From Zygaena filipendulae (lineage: Eukaryota > Arthropoda > Insecta > Lepidoptera > Zygaenidae): a stretch of DNA of 64,000 nt. The stretch is from NCBI GenBank assembly GCA_907165275.2, contig OU015673.1, positions 1,317,001 to 1,381,000 on the forward strand, written 5' to 3'. The notes under the pieces were generated by a model, which was given only the letters and a program-made list of their open reading frames with translations, was not told where the DNA came from and made no database searches. Shown one piece after another: positions 45,851 through 57,800 of the stretch (the stretch's first letter is position 1; every line of letters begins with the position of its first letter). Both the position numbers and the translations under genes were made by a program.

Positions 45851-48800
45851 GTGAGCATTTGTTCTTCTTTCTCTTGGTATCTTCCACAATTCAAACTAAT
45901 TTCTTCTAAAAACTTCACAATATTCAGATAATTACCTCTTATACGTATATGGATCACATAGGTAGTCGTTATAGAATGTATTTTCAGCGAGTGTATGTTT
46001 TATAAACTAGCTTTTATTTATTTTATCTATCTTCGCCTGTATCTACTTATCACGGAGAGAAATCAATCAGACCGTAGAATTCGTTGCCCGAAGGATATGT
46101 TGGCGACATATCAGTAACCAGCAGGCATTGTGACCGACTCCGCACGGCGTCAATAATGTGCAAACTTCGTACTGACCAAATATGGTGCCCAAACGACCAC
46201 CGGTAGTAGAAATACCCACTGTTGACCAATCTTCGGTGGGAAACTTTTCGGCCGTGAATTTTACCGAACAACTCCCTATTTTTCTTTTGAACGTGATTTT
46301 CACCCACTTCTATACGTCGAGTTAATGTGAAACTTTGCACACTTATCTAGGACCAATGAAAATGCAATAATTTTTAGTTTGTCCCATTATTCTAACCAGG
46401 ATCTCCAGGATAGTTAGTGATTTTTATATCCGATACCGTGCTTTGGTTTTGATAGAAATTTGACGTGCGCATGGCTTAATTTATGAGACAAGCATATGAC
46501 TACTTATATATATATACTACTTATAACTGGTAGGACCCACCATCCAGTGAGGTAGTGTATTGCTCCAAGTAGGTACCTATACGTATAAATATTTTTTTTT
46601 TTTGAGAGGGAGCCTGAGGAACGGCTACATCATCCAAGGAAGACGGCAGGCGCGCAAACTACCAACTACTCCAATCAGAGAATTTATTGGCAAAGATTTT
46701 GTGTTCTTAAATTATCTACATATAAATCAAAAGCTCCCGCAAGTAGCGCTTGATGGGCACAAAGACATTTACGCAAAATTAAAAAATTATGTGATAAGTA
46801 CTTACTGATGCAAAAAAAAAAAAAATATAATAAACTTTGTGATACACATCTAACATTTTAACATAACCTGAAACCCATTTTTGTCAAACAGCGGTATTGA
46901 AAATGTAGTTTTTTTCAATCACTTGTCGAGTTTTACAATGCTATTGGAAAACGCTATAATGTTTTAAATTTTCCTTAACGAAATCAATTTATTTTAGTTT
47001 TCTTTTAATATTGTACAGTTGGTGATGATCCGGAATTGAAATGGAGCGAAAAACATTCATTCAGAGTCTTGAAAACCTCTCTGACGTCTGGTTTGGTTCA
47101 TGATTTTCAATTTTGGTAAGTTATCTTCAATTATTATTGACGGCATATTTTTCAAACACATATTTATTAATTATTATTTATTTAATCCTTTATTGCACAT
47201 AAAATAACAATATTACAGTAGTTACCTACCTAAAGAAAAGGAGAAAGCAAAGGGCGGTCTTATCGCATAGTTTTTAGGGTGCGCATTAGCATAGGTACGA
47301 GTATAGGTTTTAGGGTGCCGTAATCAAATTGAGAAACCGGATGTGTTTCAATCACAATTTATCCGGTTAATTTACCGACAGCCAGTTTACTTGAAAAATA
47401 TTGTCAGCTGCATAAAATATGTATCTAGAGTCTAGACCGAATTTGGAAAGAAAGTGCATTCTATAAACGGCACTACAATGCTGAAGTAAAATTACAAAAA
47501 TACGTGTACCTGAAAGAGGGGTAGCAATTCATAACATGCGAGAGATTAAAAAAAAATCGTTACAAACTGATTTTTGTAATTAAATCCATGGACCAATTAA
47601 ATCGTAAAAAGTGTATCCCCCTAATTTTTTAACTACGGGGAGGAAAAATTAAAAAAATTTTGGGGGGTCAACATACAAAAAATACTTATATGTAACTGTG
47701 TATCTGTCCCGCTGTCATGAGGAAGGTTTATAGGTATAGTTAATCCAGGAATAGGGATGTTGACTACTATTGAAAATCAAAATTCTAATTAGTCCGTCAG
47801 TTAGAAAATAAAAAAACAATAGACACGTATTTTTTGCTTTTTTAAATAAATTAAAATATACAGAGATAAAGCGCACTAAAGTTTAGGATGAGGAGGTCGT
47901 GACGTCACTAATCGCAAACCCGCCATACAAATTGTCAGAATAGTGACGTCACGCGAAATTTCAACTCAATATATCGCCGTAATTTTTTGATTACGTAAAA
48001 AAAGAAAAAATACGTGTCCAATATTTTTTAATAATCTACAAGACGGACTAAAAAATAAAAATTAGTCAACATGCCCATTCCCGTGGGTACTTCGAAATTA
48101 CCGCGGATGAAATCGCGGGGGACAGCTAGTCTTAATTATCTAATATATATAAATCACGTGTCACGTTGTTTGTCCGCGATGGACTCCGAAACTACTGAAC
48201 GGATTTTGATAAAATTTTGCAACCGTTTATAATATGGTCCAACTTAAAAGGTAGGATAGTTTTTATCCCGGAATTCTCGCGGGTACTCCGAAATTACCGC
48301 GGGTGAAACCGCGGGGAACAGCTAGTATTCCGCGCGATTTCATCCGCGGTAATTTCGGAGTTCCCGTGGAAATTCCGGGAAAAAAGTATTCTATGTCCTT
48401 CTTTGTACCCTACCAGTAGTTAACGGTGATTAGCTATTCCCCGCATTAATTCCGGAGTTCCCGCGGGAATTCCGGGATAAAACTATCCTATCTTTTAAGT
48501 TGGCTCATATTATAAATGGTTACAAAATTTTATCAAAATCCGTTCAGTAGTTTCGGAGTCTATCGCGGACAAACAACGTGACACGTGATTTATATATAAT
48601 AAGATTGGACTAGCTGTCCCCCGCGATTTCATCCGCGGTAATTTCGGGGTTCCCGCGGGAATTCCGTTCAGTAGTTTCGGAGTCCATCGCGGACAAACAA
48701 CGTGACACGTGATTTCCTTTATATATATTAGATAATCTAAATCTCGGAAACGGCTACAACGATTTTCATGAAATTTGGTATGCAAGGGGTTTCGGGGGCG

Positions 48801-51800
48801 ATTAATCGATCTAGCTAGGTTACATTTTTAGAAAACGTCATTTTATCCGTGTTTTCAGGCAGTGAAAAATGTGTGTTTGTTTTTCTACTTAACAACAGAT
48901 GGCGCTATACACAACGAGCGAAGCTCGGTGACCCAGATATTTAATTTTAACTAAGCTTCCATGTATTTTTATTTATCACGTGTCACCTATCGCAAATAAA
49001 TAATATAATAACAGCAGTTTGTGCAAATATATATATATTATGTATGTATATGTATTTTTTATAATAAAGTAACAGAAAATAACGTAATACCCTAACCTTT
49101 AACAGGAAAATATATGTCAAATCGAGAGAGGACTACAACAATGGAGTGTTGAAAGTATTCAAATACGACCCCAATACTTCTGGCTCTTCGAGATATGGAA
49201 CCAAATATCAGGCGAGTTAATGATATTAAAAAAAAAAAAAAAACACTTTTTGTCACATACCTCTAAGATTAGAATAGTTTCTTGAAATTCTAATATGAAA
49301 GCGTGTCTCAATTCCGTAACGCAATAGGCTTGTTTCTGAGGTATGAAAATCAAAATTCTATTAAGTTCCTCTTGTAGATTAATAAAAAATGATAGACCCG
49401 TATTTTTTGCTTTTTCAAATTGTTGTAAAAAATTGATGAAACTCATTAAAGTTAAGTTAAAGGAGTGGGAGCTCTAGACGTCATTACGTTTTATAAACTG
49501 TATGTAGCACGGCGTGACGTCACGTGACATTTCAACTTAATGTATCTCCGTTATTTTTTGATTACGCAAAAAATGAAAAATTACGTGTCCAATATTCTTT
49601 ATTAATCTAGAAGACTAAAAATTAAAATTTGGTTGAAAAGCCCATTAAACCTTCTAATGTCGAAGAGTCTCTTAGCTGACGTCTACTTCTCATAAATTAC
49701 CTACCTACAATATTTTGGGTTCATTAGATTATGTAGATACATGATGTAGATAGGTATATCAAGTATTTTTCTTGATAAAAATTTAAATCTCCATTTCAGA
49801 CTGTTAAAGGTTGAATTCGCAAAACCCTTCCTTTGTGCTCGCCTAAGGAAAACTTTGGTCAAATCTCAAGGTTCGACCTAAGCTTGTGTTTTTTTTATAG
49901 GCTACTACTACTACCTACTCAATAGACCTACTAGGTAGCCCATAAAATATAGGTACTATTAAAAAAAAAACTTTATCGAATCGTAAGACTTAAGTAGATT
50001 CTTTGTATCAGCTGTTTATTACGTTTGGAGTGGTGTGAAATTGCAAGATTTTTAACGTGTTCAAAATTTCAGATCCATCCGGTAACCTCTGGTGACGAGA
50101 AAGTCGAGGTGACTTGCTTGTATTCCCACGGGAGTAAGGATGCGAAGGTGTTCGCGACAGAAATCCTTCCTGACACCGATGGCTTCGAATATGTTGGTGA
50201 GTACCTACTGAGAGGTTGACGAGGTCACCTGAGGGAACACGTATGACACGGCCGAGGGGCTTCTGAGGTGCTATTTATTTATTTAATTAGAATTATGAGT
50301 TTAGGATAAACTACATCCTACTAATATTATAAATGCGAAAGTTTGTAAGAATTTATGGATGGATGGATGGATGTTTGTTACTCTTTCACACAAAAACTAC
50401 TGGATGGATTTAAATGAAACTTTACAATAATCTAGCTTATACATCAGATTAACACATAGAGTACTTTTTATCCTGAAATTCCCGCGAGAACTCTGAAATT
50501 AACGCGGGTGAAACCGCGGGGCACAACTAGTATTAAAAATAAAAGCCATTCTCCCTCTCTCATATCTCCCCTCATTTCGCCCTTCAGCCCACCTTACATC
50601 ACCTTAACTCACTTCGCCTCACCTTACGCCATTTATGTATAATTATATTCTTTAATTTTTTGTTGATATTTGTCTTGCAGCCCTTTTTTATCTTTTATTT
50701 AAGTTTTTAATCAATTCATTTACATATTGATTCACACTGCCTACAGTTCACTCCTTTTCTATCTGTACCTACTCTAACATTTTATCCAATTTTCTAATAT
50801 TTAGATTCTATCTTTTATTTTACTCCAATTTCATATATTATATCAAACTACTAATCCTTTAAATATTTTTTTTTTTCTATTTGCTACCTTTTTAATTGTT
50901 AATTTACAAAATTAAAAAAAAAATCTCCCGCTAAGCTCCGTTTGATAGTCTTCCTCGACATCAGCTGATCAAACGCTTGGGGCCTGTCAGCTGCTATGGC
51001 TGTTACCGCTTTTATGTGTGACAAGAACGTAAAAATACTTCAAGACACTTAAGAGTGCTGGTAGTTTTTTTTATTAACAATCAATATCATTATGTCCATA
51101 ACTACAATGAGCTAAAAATCAGATTTTCATTAAAAATTTAGTTAAGACTTTATGCGTGGGAGGTGTCGATTTCTAAAGTTAATCGGTAGATATGTGCTTC
51201 CTGCGTTCAGACACTACTAACGTTTTGTTTTTTTCCGGTTTTGTGTCTTCTTATTTCACTATGCCTCATCTCAACATCATCGTCGTCAAACACTTACCGT
51301 CGATCGGCACTTTCAACCGCTTTACGAAGTAAAAGTGGACGAACGGCGCTAATATACTTGTCTAGAAGTTTTTTGTTTCTTCCAGGAGTGGACCAGGTCA
51401 GTGAAAACGAAACTATGAAGTTTTATTACGAATCAAGAGATGCAGAAGAAGACTTGTTATATAAGAGGACGGCGTGGGCTTACTACAACAACGCCTCCGA
51501 TACTTGGGTGCCAGTCAAGTGAGTTTTGGTTTAACTCGATTCGAAGCGTCGTTATTCTTGTTAAACAACTTGATTGCACTAAATCGTATAAGCATAGCCA
51601 AAGTACTTCATAAATTATTCTAAAAAAAAAATATTAAACCCGATCTGGTGTCAGAGAAGAAAACAGGGGGATACAAGATAAAACGTCTTTTTTACATTAT
51701 TATGTATGTATAATAATCAGTCCAAGCTGCAATTATCTCTGTCACGTTATATAATTATAGTGAGACTGAAGAAGATCAGTAATAGCAATAGAGCTCGAAA

Positions 51801-54800
51801 AAACCTCTTCTTCAGATTTATTGTAGCGATGTTTCCTTTTCATAATATTTTCTTCGTCACAAAGCAAGCAGCAGACCAGTATACAGTCACTACGTGATGA
51901 TGCGTTAGAAATATCTTCAGTATTCTCCTCTCGCATTTTTACAGATATGTAGAAATAGTTTACAACACTTGGCTCGGCAACTTAAAGACGTACGATGTTT
52001 ACAACTTCTATAACTACGCCTCAAACTTCAGCAACGACGTATTTAATTATAAAAAAAGTAAGTATTCCTCTTTTTCATCTAGCTCTGCTACAGCAGAGAC
52101 AGGTTATTTATTCTTTCTATTATTTATACATTCGACAGTGAGTTAATTTGTTTGTTACCCTTTCACGCCTTATTCAATAGTTTTAGCTGGGCGTCGATGT
52201 GTCATCAGTTAGGAAGCTGTTTTACTATGCACATTAAAATATATTTTCTAAACATACCTAAATATGGAATCTCTAAAACATAGTGTAATATTTTGCATTG
52301 ACGGGATTTTCTGTAAAATATAGTCCCTAATGGGTTGTGACGACAAAAAAGTTTTAGTTTTGCATAAATCTCTTTATAATTGAACAATCTTTTTTGGTTT
52401 CCGGTTCAATCTATCGTCAAAAGCGATACAATTTTACACATAGAAAAGTTAATACGATATTTTAGTCCGGTCAATTTAGACATTCGAAGTTACATAAAGT
52501 CCCAACAAGCTGAATTTCAGTGAAATTGTTCAAAACATAATTATAAACAATGTCTAGAAGTTCCCCAACATTCCCGTGTATGGAAAAATTTTTATTCAAG
52601 GTCAAAGGTCAAAAGGTTTCGTTATATCTCAGAAACGGTGGCTCGTAAGAAAAAAAGTATTGATACATTTTTTATAGATAATTTTATGATCTACAATTTT
52701 TGTCTAAGGTACTTTTATGATAAAACTTACCGTTTTGCTGAAAATCGCGAAAAGCTCATTTTTTTTGACCTTTGACGTTGAATAAAATTTTTTCCTTACA
52801 CGGCAATGATGGGGAACTTCTAGACATTGTTTATAATTATGTTTTGAAAAATTTCACTGAAATTCAGCTTGTTGGGACTTTATGTAACTTCACTCTCATT
52901 TTTTGGTCTAAATTGACCGGACTATTTGTATATAGCACACTCATTTCGGTTTTAGTTGTTTCCGAATGTCATAGTATGAATGAAGTTTCTGAACCCAAAA
53001 CTGAAGAAGACAGTCAAGTTGATGAGGAGAACGTGGATGAAGCTTTTGAAACGTATGTATTAAATGCTAAAAACAACAGAGAAATCCTGCGCTTTTATGA
53101 CAACGGCTATTAATGAATTGGTTATTTTTTTAGTTTCAAGAGGACACATGATAGGAATTATGACAAGCATTCAAAGGAACACGCCCTCAGGAAAGCGATC
53201 TTCAAAAAGAATTTCGAGTAAGTCACGATCATTTGAGGACACGGAGCAAGCCAGCTGAATTAACCACAGTCAAGTAAATTGTAATGAGAGATCATAATAT
53301 AATTAATGACGTTAAGAATTAAATATTAATGCACATCGTTCACCTCCTGTTCACCATAATATGGCCTCTTTCATCACCGCCCAGTCTGCACCCCTCCTCC
53401 TAGAAACTTAAATAAAAGTGTTTCAACAATAAATCTTCAACACTGGCAGTTTTTCAAAACATTTGTCCTTAGCCTATGTGAGTATCAATACGATTTGTAA
53501 CATTACAGGCTCGTGAAATCGAGAAACAGCCAGAATCTAGGTTACAAGTTGGCAATAAACCAGTTCTCTGATCGCACAAAGAAAGAGATGTTCAGACACA
53601 CTGGCTTGATCAGGCGAAAGAAGGGTGAATCTGGCAACATTCCATTCCCGTACACCGAAGAGTATGTGACCAGTGCAGCTGAGAGTCTGCCTAAAGAACA
53701 TGACCTGAGGCTGTTGGGTCTTGTTGGACCAGTTATAAGTGAGTTTCTTGCACATTTTCATAACATTGTAACGATGTAACCTTGTATTGACCATCCGTCG
53801 CAATTTGTTATGCAGTTTAAACTGGATAAGTGGTTCGAAATGACAAAGATTAAAGAGGTTTGAGAAAGTGAAAATTCAGATTAAAAATGATTGAATGATT
53901 TTGTATTAATATTCAATATGATAAATTAATTATTATTTGTCATCTGCCTTGCACCGGTTATTAAACTACAGAGAGCAAAATTCTCAGCTCCCAGTTGTAA
54001 AAGTTAAATTTTTCTCAGCAGTATCAGAAATATTTTAACGCAAAAGTGTCAGGACTTCATTGTAATTATCAGTGTTAAAGGTATCTCACTTATCGGGGGC
54101 CCTTTGAACCAGGTCGCATTCAAAGAGTCAATAGGCACAGAACGGCATTCAGCACACGCAGAATCATGGAACTGGAAGTGTGGTGGAAAAACTGTAGGTC
54201 ACGTCTTTTTTCGCGAACGTAATTTTGCTTCGTTCCACGGACAGGTCGTTGGTTTTTGTGCTTCCATTTCCAATTTGTGGCTTAATAACTCGAACGTTTT
54301 GATGATTCTGCTAATGTAACAATTTAAAAAGTCCGACAGAAAGTTAACTAGCTGGTGCTCTTCAATTTCGAATGGAATTTTGAATGAAACTATCGCTCCA
54401 TGCGTAATATTATCTCCATGGTCACAGTGTACTATGTTGGTTGCGTTTAGACCAAGGTGATTGTGGGTGCTGCTGGAGTGTGGGCACCACGGCCGCTGTG
54501 GAGGGAGCCTTGGCCCGCATCAATGGCGGGACTCTCATCAGCCTGAGCAATCAGGCTTTGATCGACTGTGCATGGACGTAAGATTTAATATATTTAGAAA
54601 CCTACAAAATGTATGGCAAAGGAGCAACATTTCAATATTCAATTCTCATTTCAAATGTGTAGATAAACGCAAATACTCGCGTTGTTATTTAAGGTTTTCC
54701 CTTATTTATCACGTATAAAGTAACGTCATGTAAGCAAAAATTTTGGAGGGCTTTTAAATTAGTCCCTCGTTCAAAATTACACCCCATTCTATTACCTTTT

Positions 54801-57800
54801 GCTCCTTCCTTTTCTTCTTGTTTGTCTAAAGAATATTATTTTAAATGTGAAAGTAACTCCGTATGTCTGTATTACGTTTTCACGCTTTAAGTACTCGTAC
54901 TTAACAAATCGTCATGAAATTTCACATACGGTTTGTCAAGAGTACAGAATAGGACATAGGGTGATACCAGCGGTTACTCCGAAATCAACCCAGGCGAATC
55001 CACGGGGAACAGCTAGTTAAATAAATAAGAGAAAAAAGAAACAAACAAAAGAAACGTCTCCCTACAAGGTTTAATGCCTATCTGGGCCCTTATTCACTAT
55101 GACCATAACGCGTCGCGCTAAGATAAGGCGCCACTTAAATTGCTTTTCCCTGGTGTTCAAAGAGGTTTCACTTTAAAAAAATACATTACATTTACAACGT
55201 TTCTTTTGTCCTTGAAGAATATAAATTTCTTATATTTTTGCATCTGGAGCGTTTGGGGTTGTGTTTTTGGGACGCGCGTTATGGGCAAGGAATGTTTATT
55301 TATTTATTTATTCATTGCTTACTAAGTGTACAGAGTGGTCTTAAATATTAATGCAGTGCGCTTAGGACTTAGATACCTTTTACTGGTGTTGCAACTATAG
55401 GTACTTATTTATAACATTATTACTTTGTTGTCACATTTAATAAATAATATAATTAATTCATTGTTGTTGGTCATAGTGAATAAGGGCCCAGGATGTTTCA
55501 CCGTTATTTACTCTCATTTAGTTTTGGTGTTTCTGGCTGCGACGGGGGTTCCGATACCGCTGCATACAAGTGGATGATGCAATATGGTCTGCCAACAGTC
55601 GAGGAGTATGGCGGGTACACTGAAGAGGTCTGTATCTCTGTCTGTCCCTTTCTAATAGACGGTTATGAAGGTCAATTCGCTATTTCGTCTTTCGTTTTTT
55701 GTTATTTTAGTAAGTATATGGTTATATTAAATTTTTATATTAATCGATCGTGTAGATTTGTAGATTATTAAAAAATTATGGACACAAAGGTTTTTGTGCG
55801 TAATCAAAAAATATCGGCGATACGTCGTCGTTGAATTGAAATGTCGCCTGACGTCAGGAATTATTACAATTGAAATCTTGATTACATCTTGAACTTTAAT
55901 GCGCTTTATCTAAGCATTTTTTCATTTATTGGGAAAAGCAAAAAAATACGTGTCTATAATTTCTTTTTATTGTCTAATTGGTGGACTAAACAAAATCTTG
56001 ATTTTGGTATCCCGGTGTGACTGAAATGACCCGTAAGCACATCAAGCACATCAGCAGCGATTCAGCTCGGCTGCAATTTTTCAATACAGCGTCACTGTTT
56101 TATGACTAATTCCACATGATCACAATACAGGATGGCTACTGTTCAATCAAGAATATGACGAAGCTGTACCCGATCCGTGGATTCACTGACGTCACGCCGT
56201 TCAGTGTCAACGCACTTAAGGTATGACGGCTTGTTAATTTTTATTTAATGCAGATTACAAGTACCCTATAATAATGCTTGGACATTATGACAAGGGTTGC
56301 CACCCGTACTATAATATATACTATTGTACTATATTCCTGTCAATTGTACCTACTATATATTATAGAAAAATAATATAGGTACCTAGTACGAAAAAAAATA
56401 CTACATTTTTATCCGTAGATAATTCAACTGTCGCGATTTTAACTGTTACTTGTTTGGAAGTATTAGTAGACTGTCTATACTTGTTAGAAAAACAAACACA
56501 CATTTTTCATTGCCTGAAAACACGGATAAAACGACGTTTTCTAAAAATGTAAACTAGCTAGATCGATTAATCGCCCCCGAAACCCCCTGCACACTAAATT
56601 TCATGAAAATCGTTGAAGCCGTTTCCGAGGTTCAGATATATACAAGAGATAATATACATATATAAGTCATACTGTATATTTGTGGATAAATAAATAAATA
56701 AATAAATAGTAAAATAAATGAGAATTGCTCGTTTAAAGATAGTAGATTATGTGAGAACAAAGAGCCGTAACTAACAACAAACTACGGTAAAAGGATCCTA
56801 AATTAACGAGGTCGCTAGTCGTAGGCCCAGTCAAAGAGTTATGGAGATACGCATTTAAGATACACTAAGGCTACTGCTCCACCTGCGTTAGCGTTAACGT
56901 TGATGTTAATGTCCAACTACGCGTTAATTAAGGCATTAAAATACGTGTTGGCTACATTAGTGTGCAACGTGCCGTTAAGCGTTAATTTCTAGTGAAATAT
57001 CGCGTTAACACAAAATGGCGGTCGAAGCTTCAAACAGCTGTTTTTTTTGCAATGGCGGTAGAAGCAGCTGTAATTTTAGACCAATCCAATGTCGTATTTT
57101 TATTGTTCCCGCCAAATCAAAGTAAATACGGTCTTGCTCCGCGCATACGCCACGCAGAATGAGAAAGCGACACCGCTTAGTACGCTAAATAACGCGCTAA
57201 AACCGTTTGATGTGTCCAAAAAACCGACACCCGAGCTAATCCGTTAACGCGTTAATCCGTTAATCCGTTAACGCGTTAAAATGTTGGCCACATCTACGTA
57301 ATGCCTTATTTAGCGCACTAATTAACGCGTTAACACGCAGGTGGAGCAGTAGCATAATAATGAACGATTGTTACAGGTGGCTCTAGTGCAGCACGGGCCT
57401 CTCTCTGTCTCTGTCGGCGTGAGTGTAGCCTTCCAGAGTTATTCTGGGGGTATATTCTTCGACGCTGAGTGGTGAGTGTCAGATCTTGGATACATAAGCA
57501 TTCAAACGAACGTACACCTTTTGTACTTTTTTGTGAGTGAATAAATTAAAAAAAAAAAACCTGATTCATTTCAAAAAAGGGCCTTAGAATTATGTAATCA
57601 CCCACGGTAATTTCAAAGTTCTCGCGGGAATTCCGGGATAAGAAGGACTCTATGTCACTCAAGATCACTGTAGCTTCCTATAAGTAAAAGAATTTTCAAA
57701 ATCGGTTCAGTAGATCCAGGTATAGCTGTTCCCTGTGGTTTTACCTGCGGGAAATTCGGAGTTCCTGGGGGAATTCCGGAATAAAAAGTATCCTATAACA

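Noticed and set aside
52058..52464. Additional small exon in protease intron 6
   Set aside because: Acceptor-like CTGCTACAG is followed by no open segment with a suitable donor and phase, and exons 6 and 7 already join in frame.
53064..53258. 64-codon ORF overlapping exons 7 and 8
   Set aside because: It is in the wrong frame relative to the I29 propeptide and spans an 81-bp intron.
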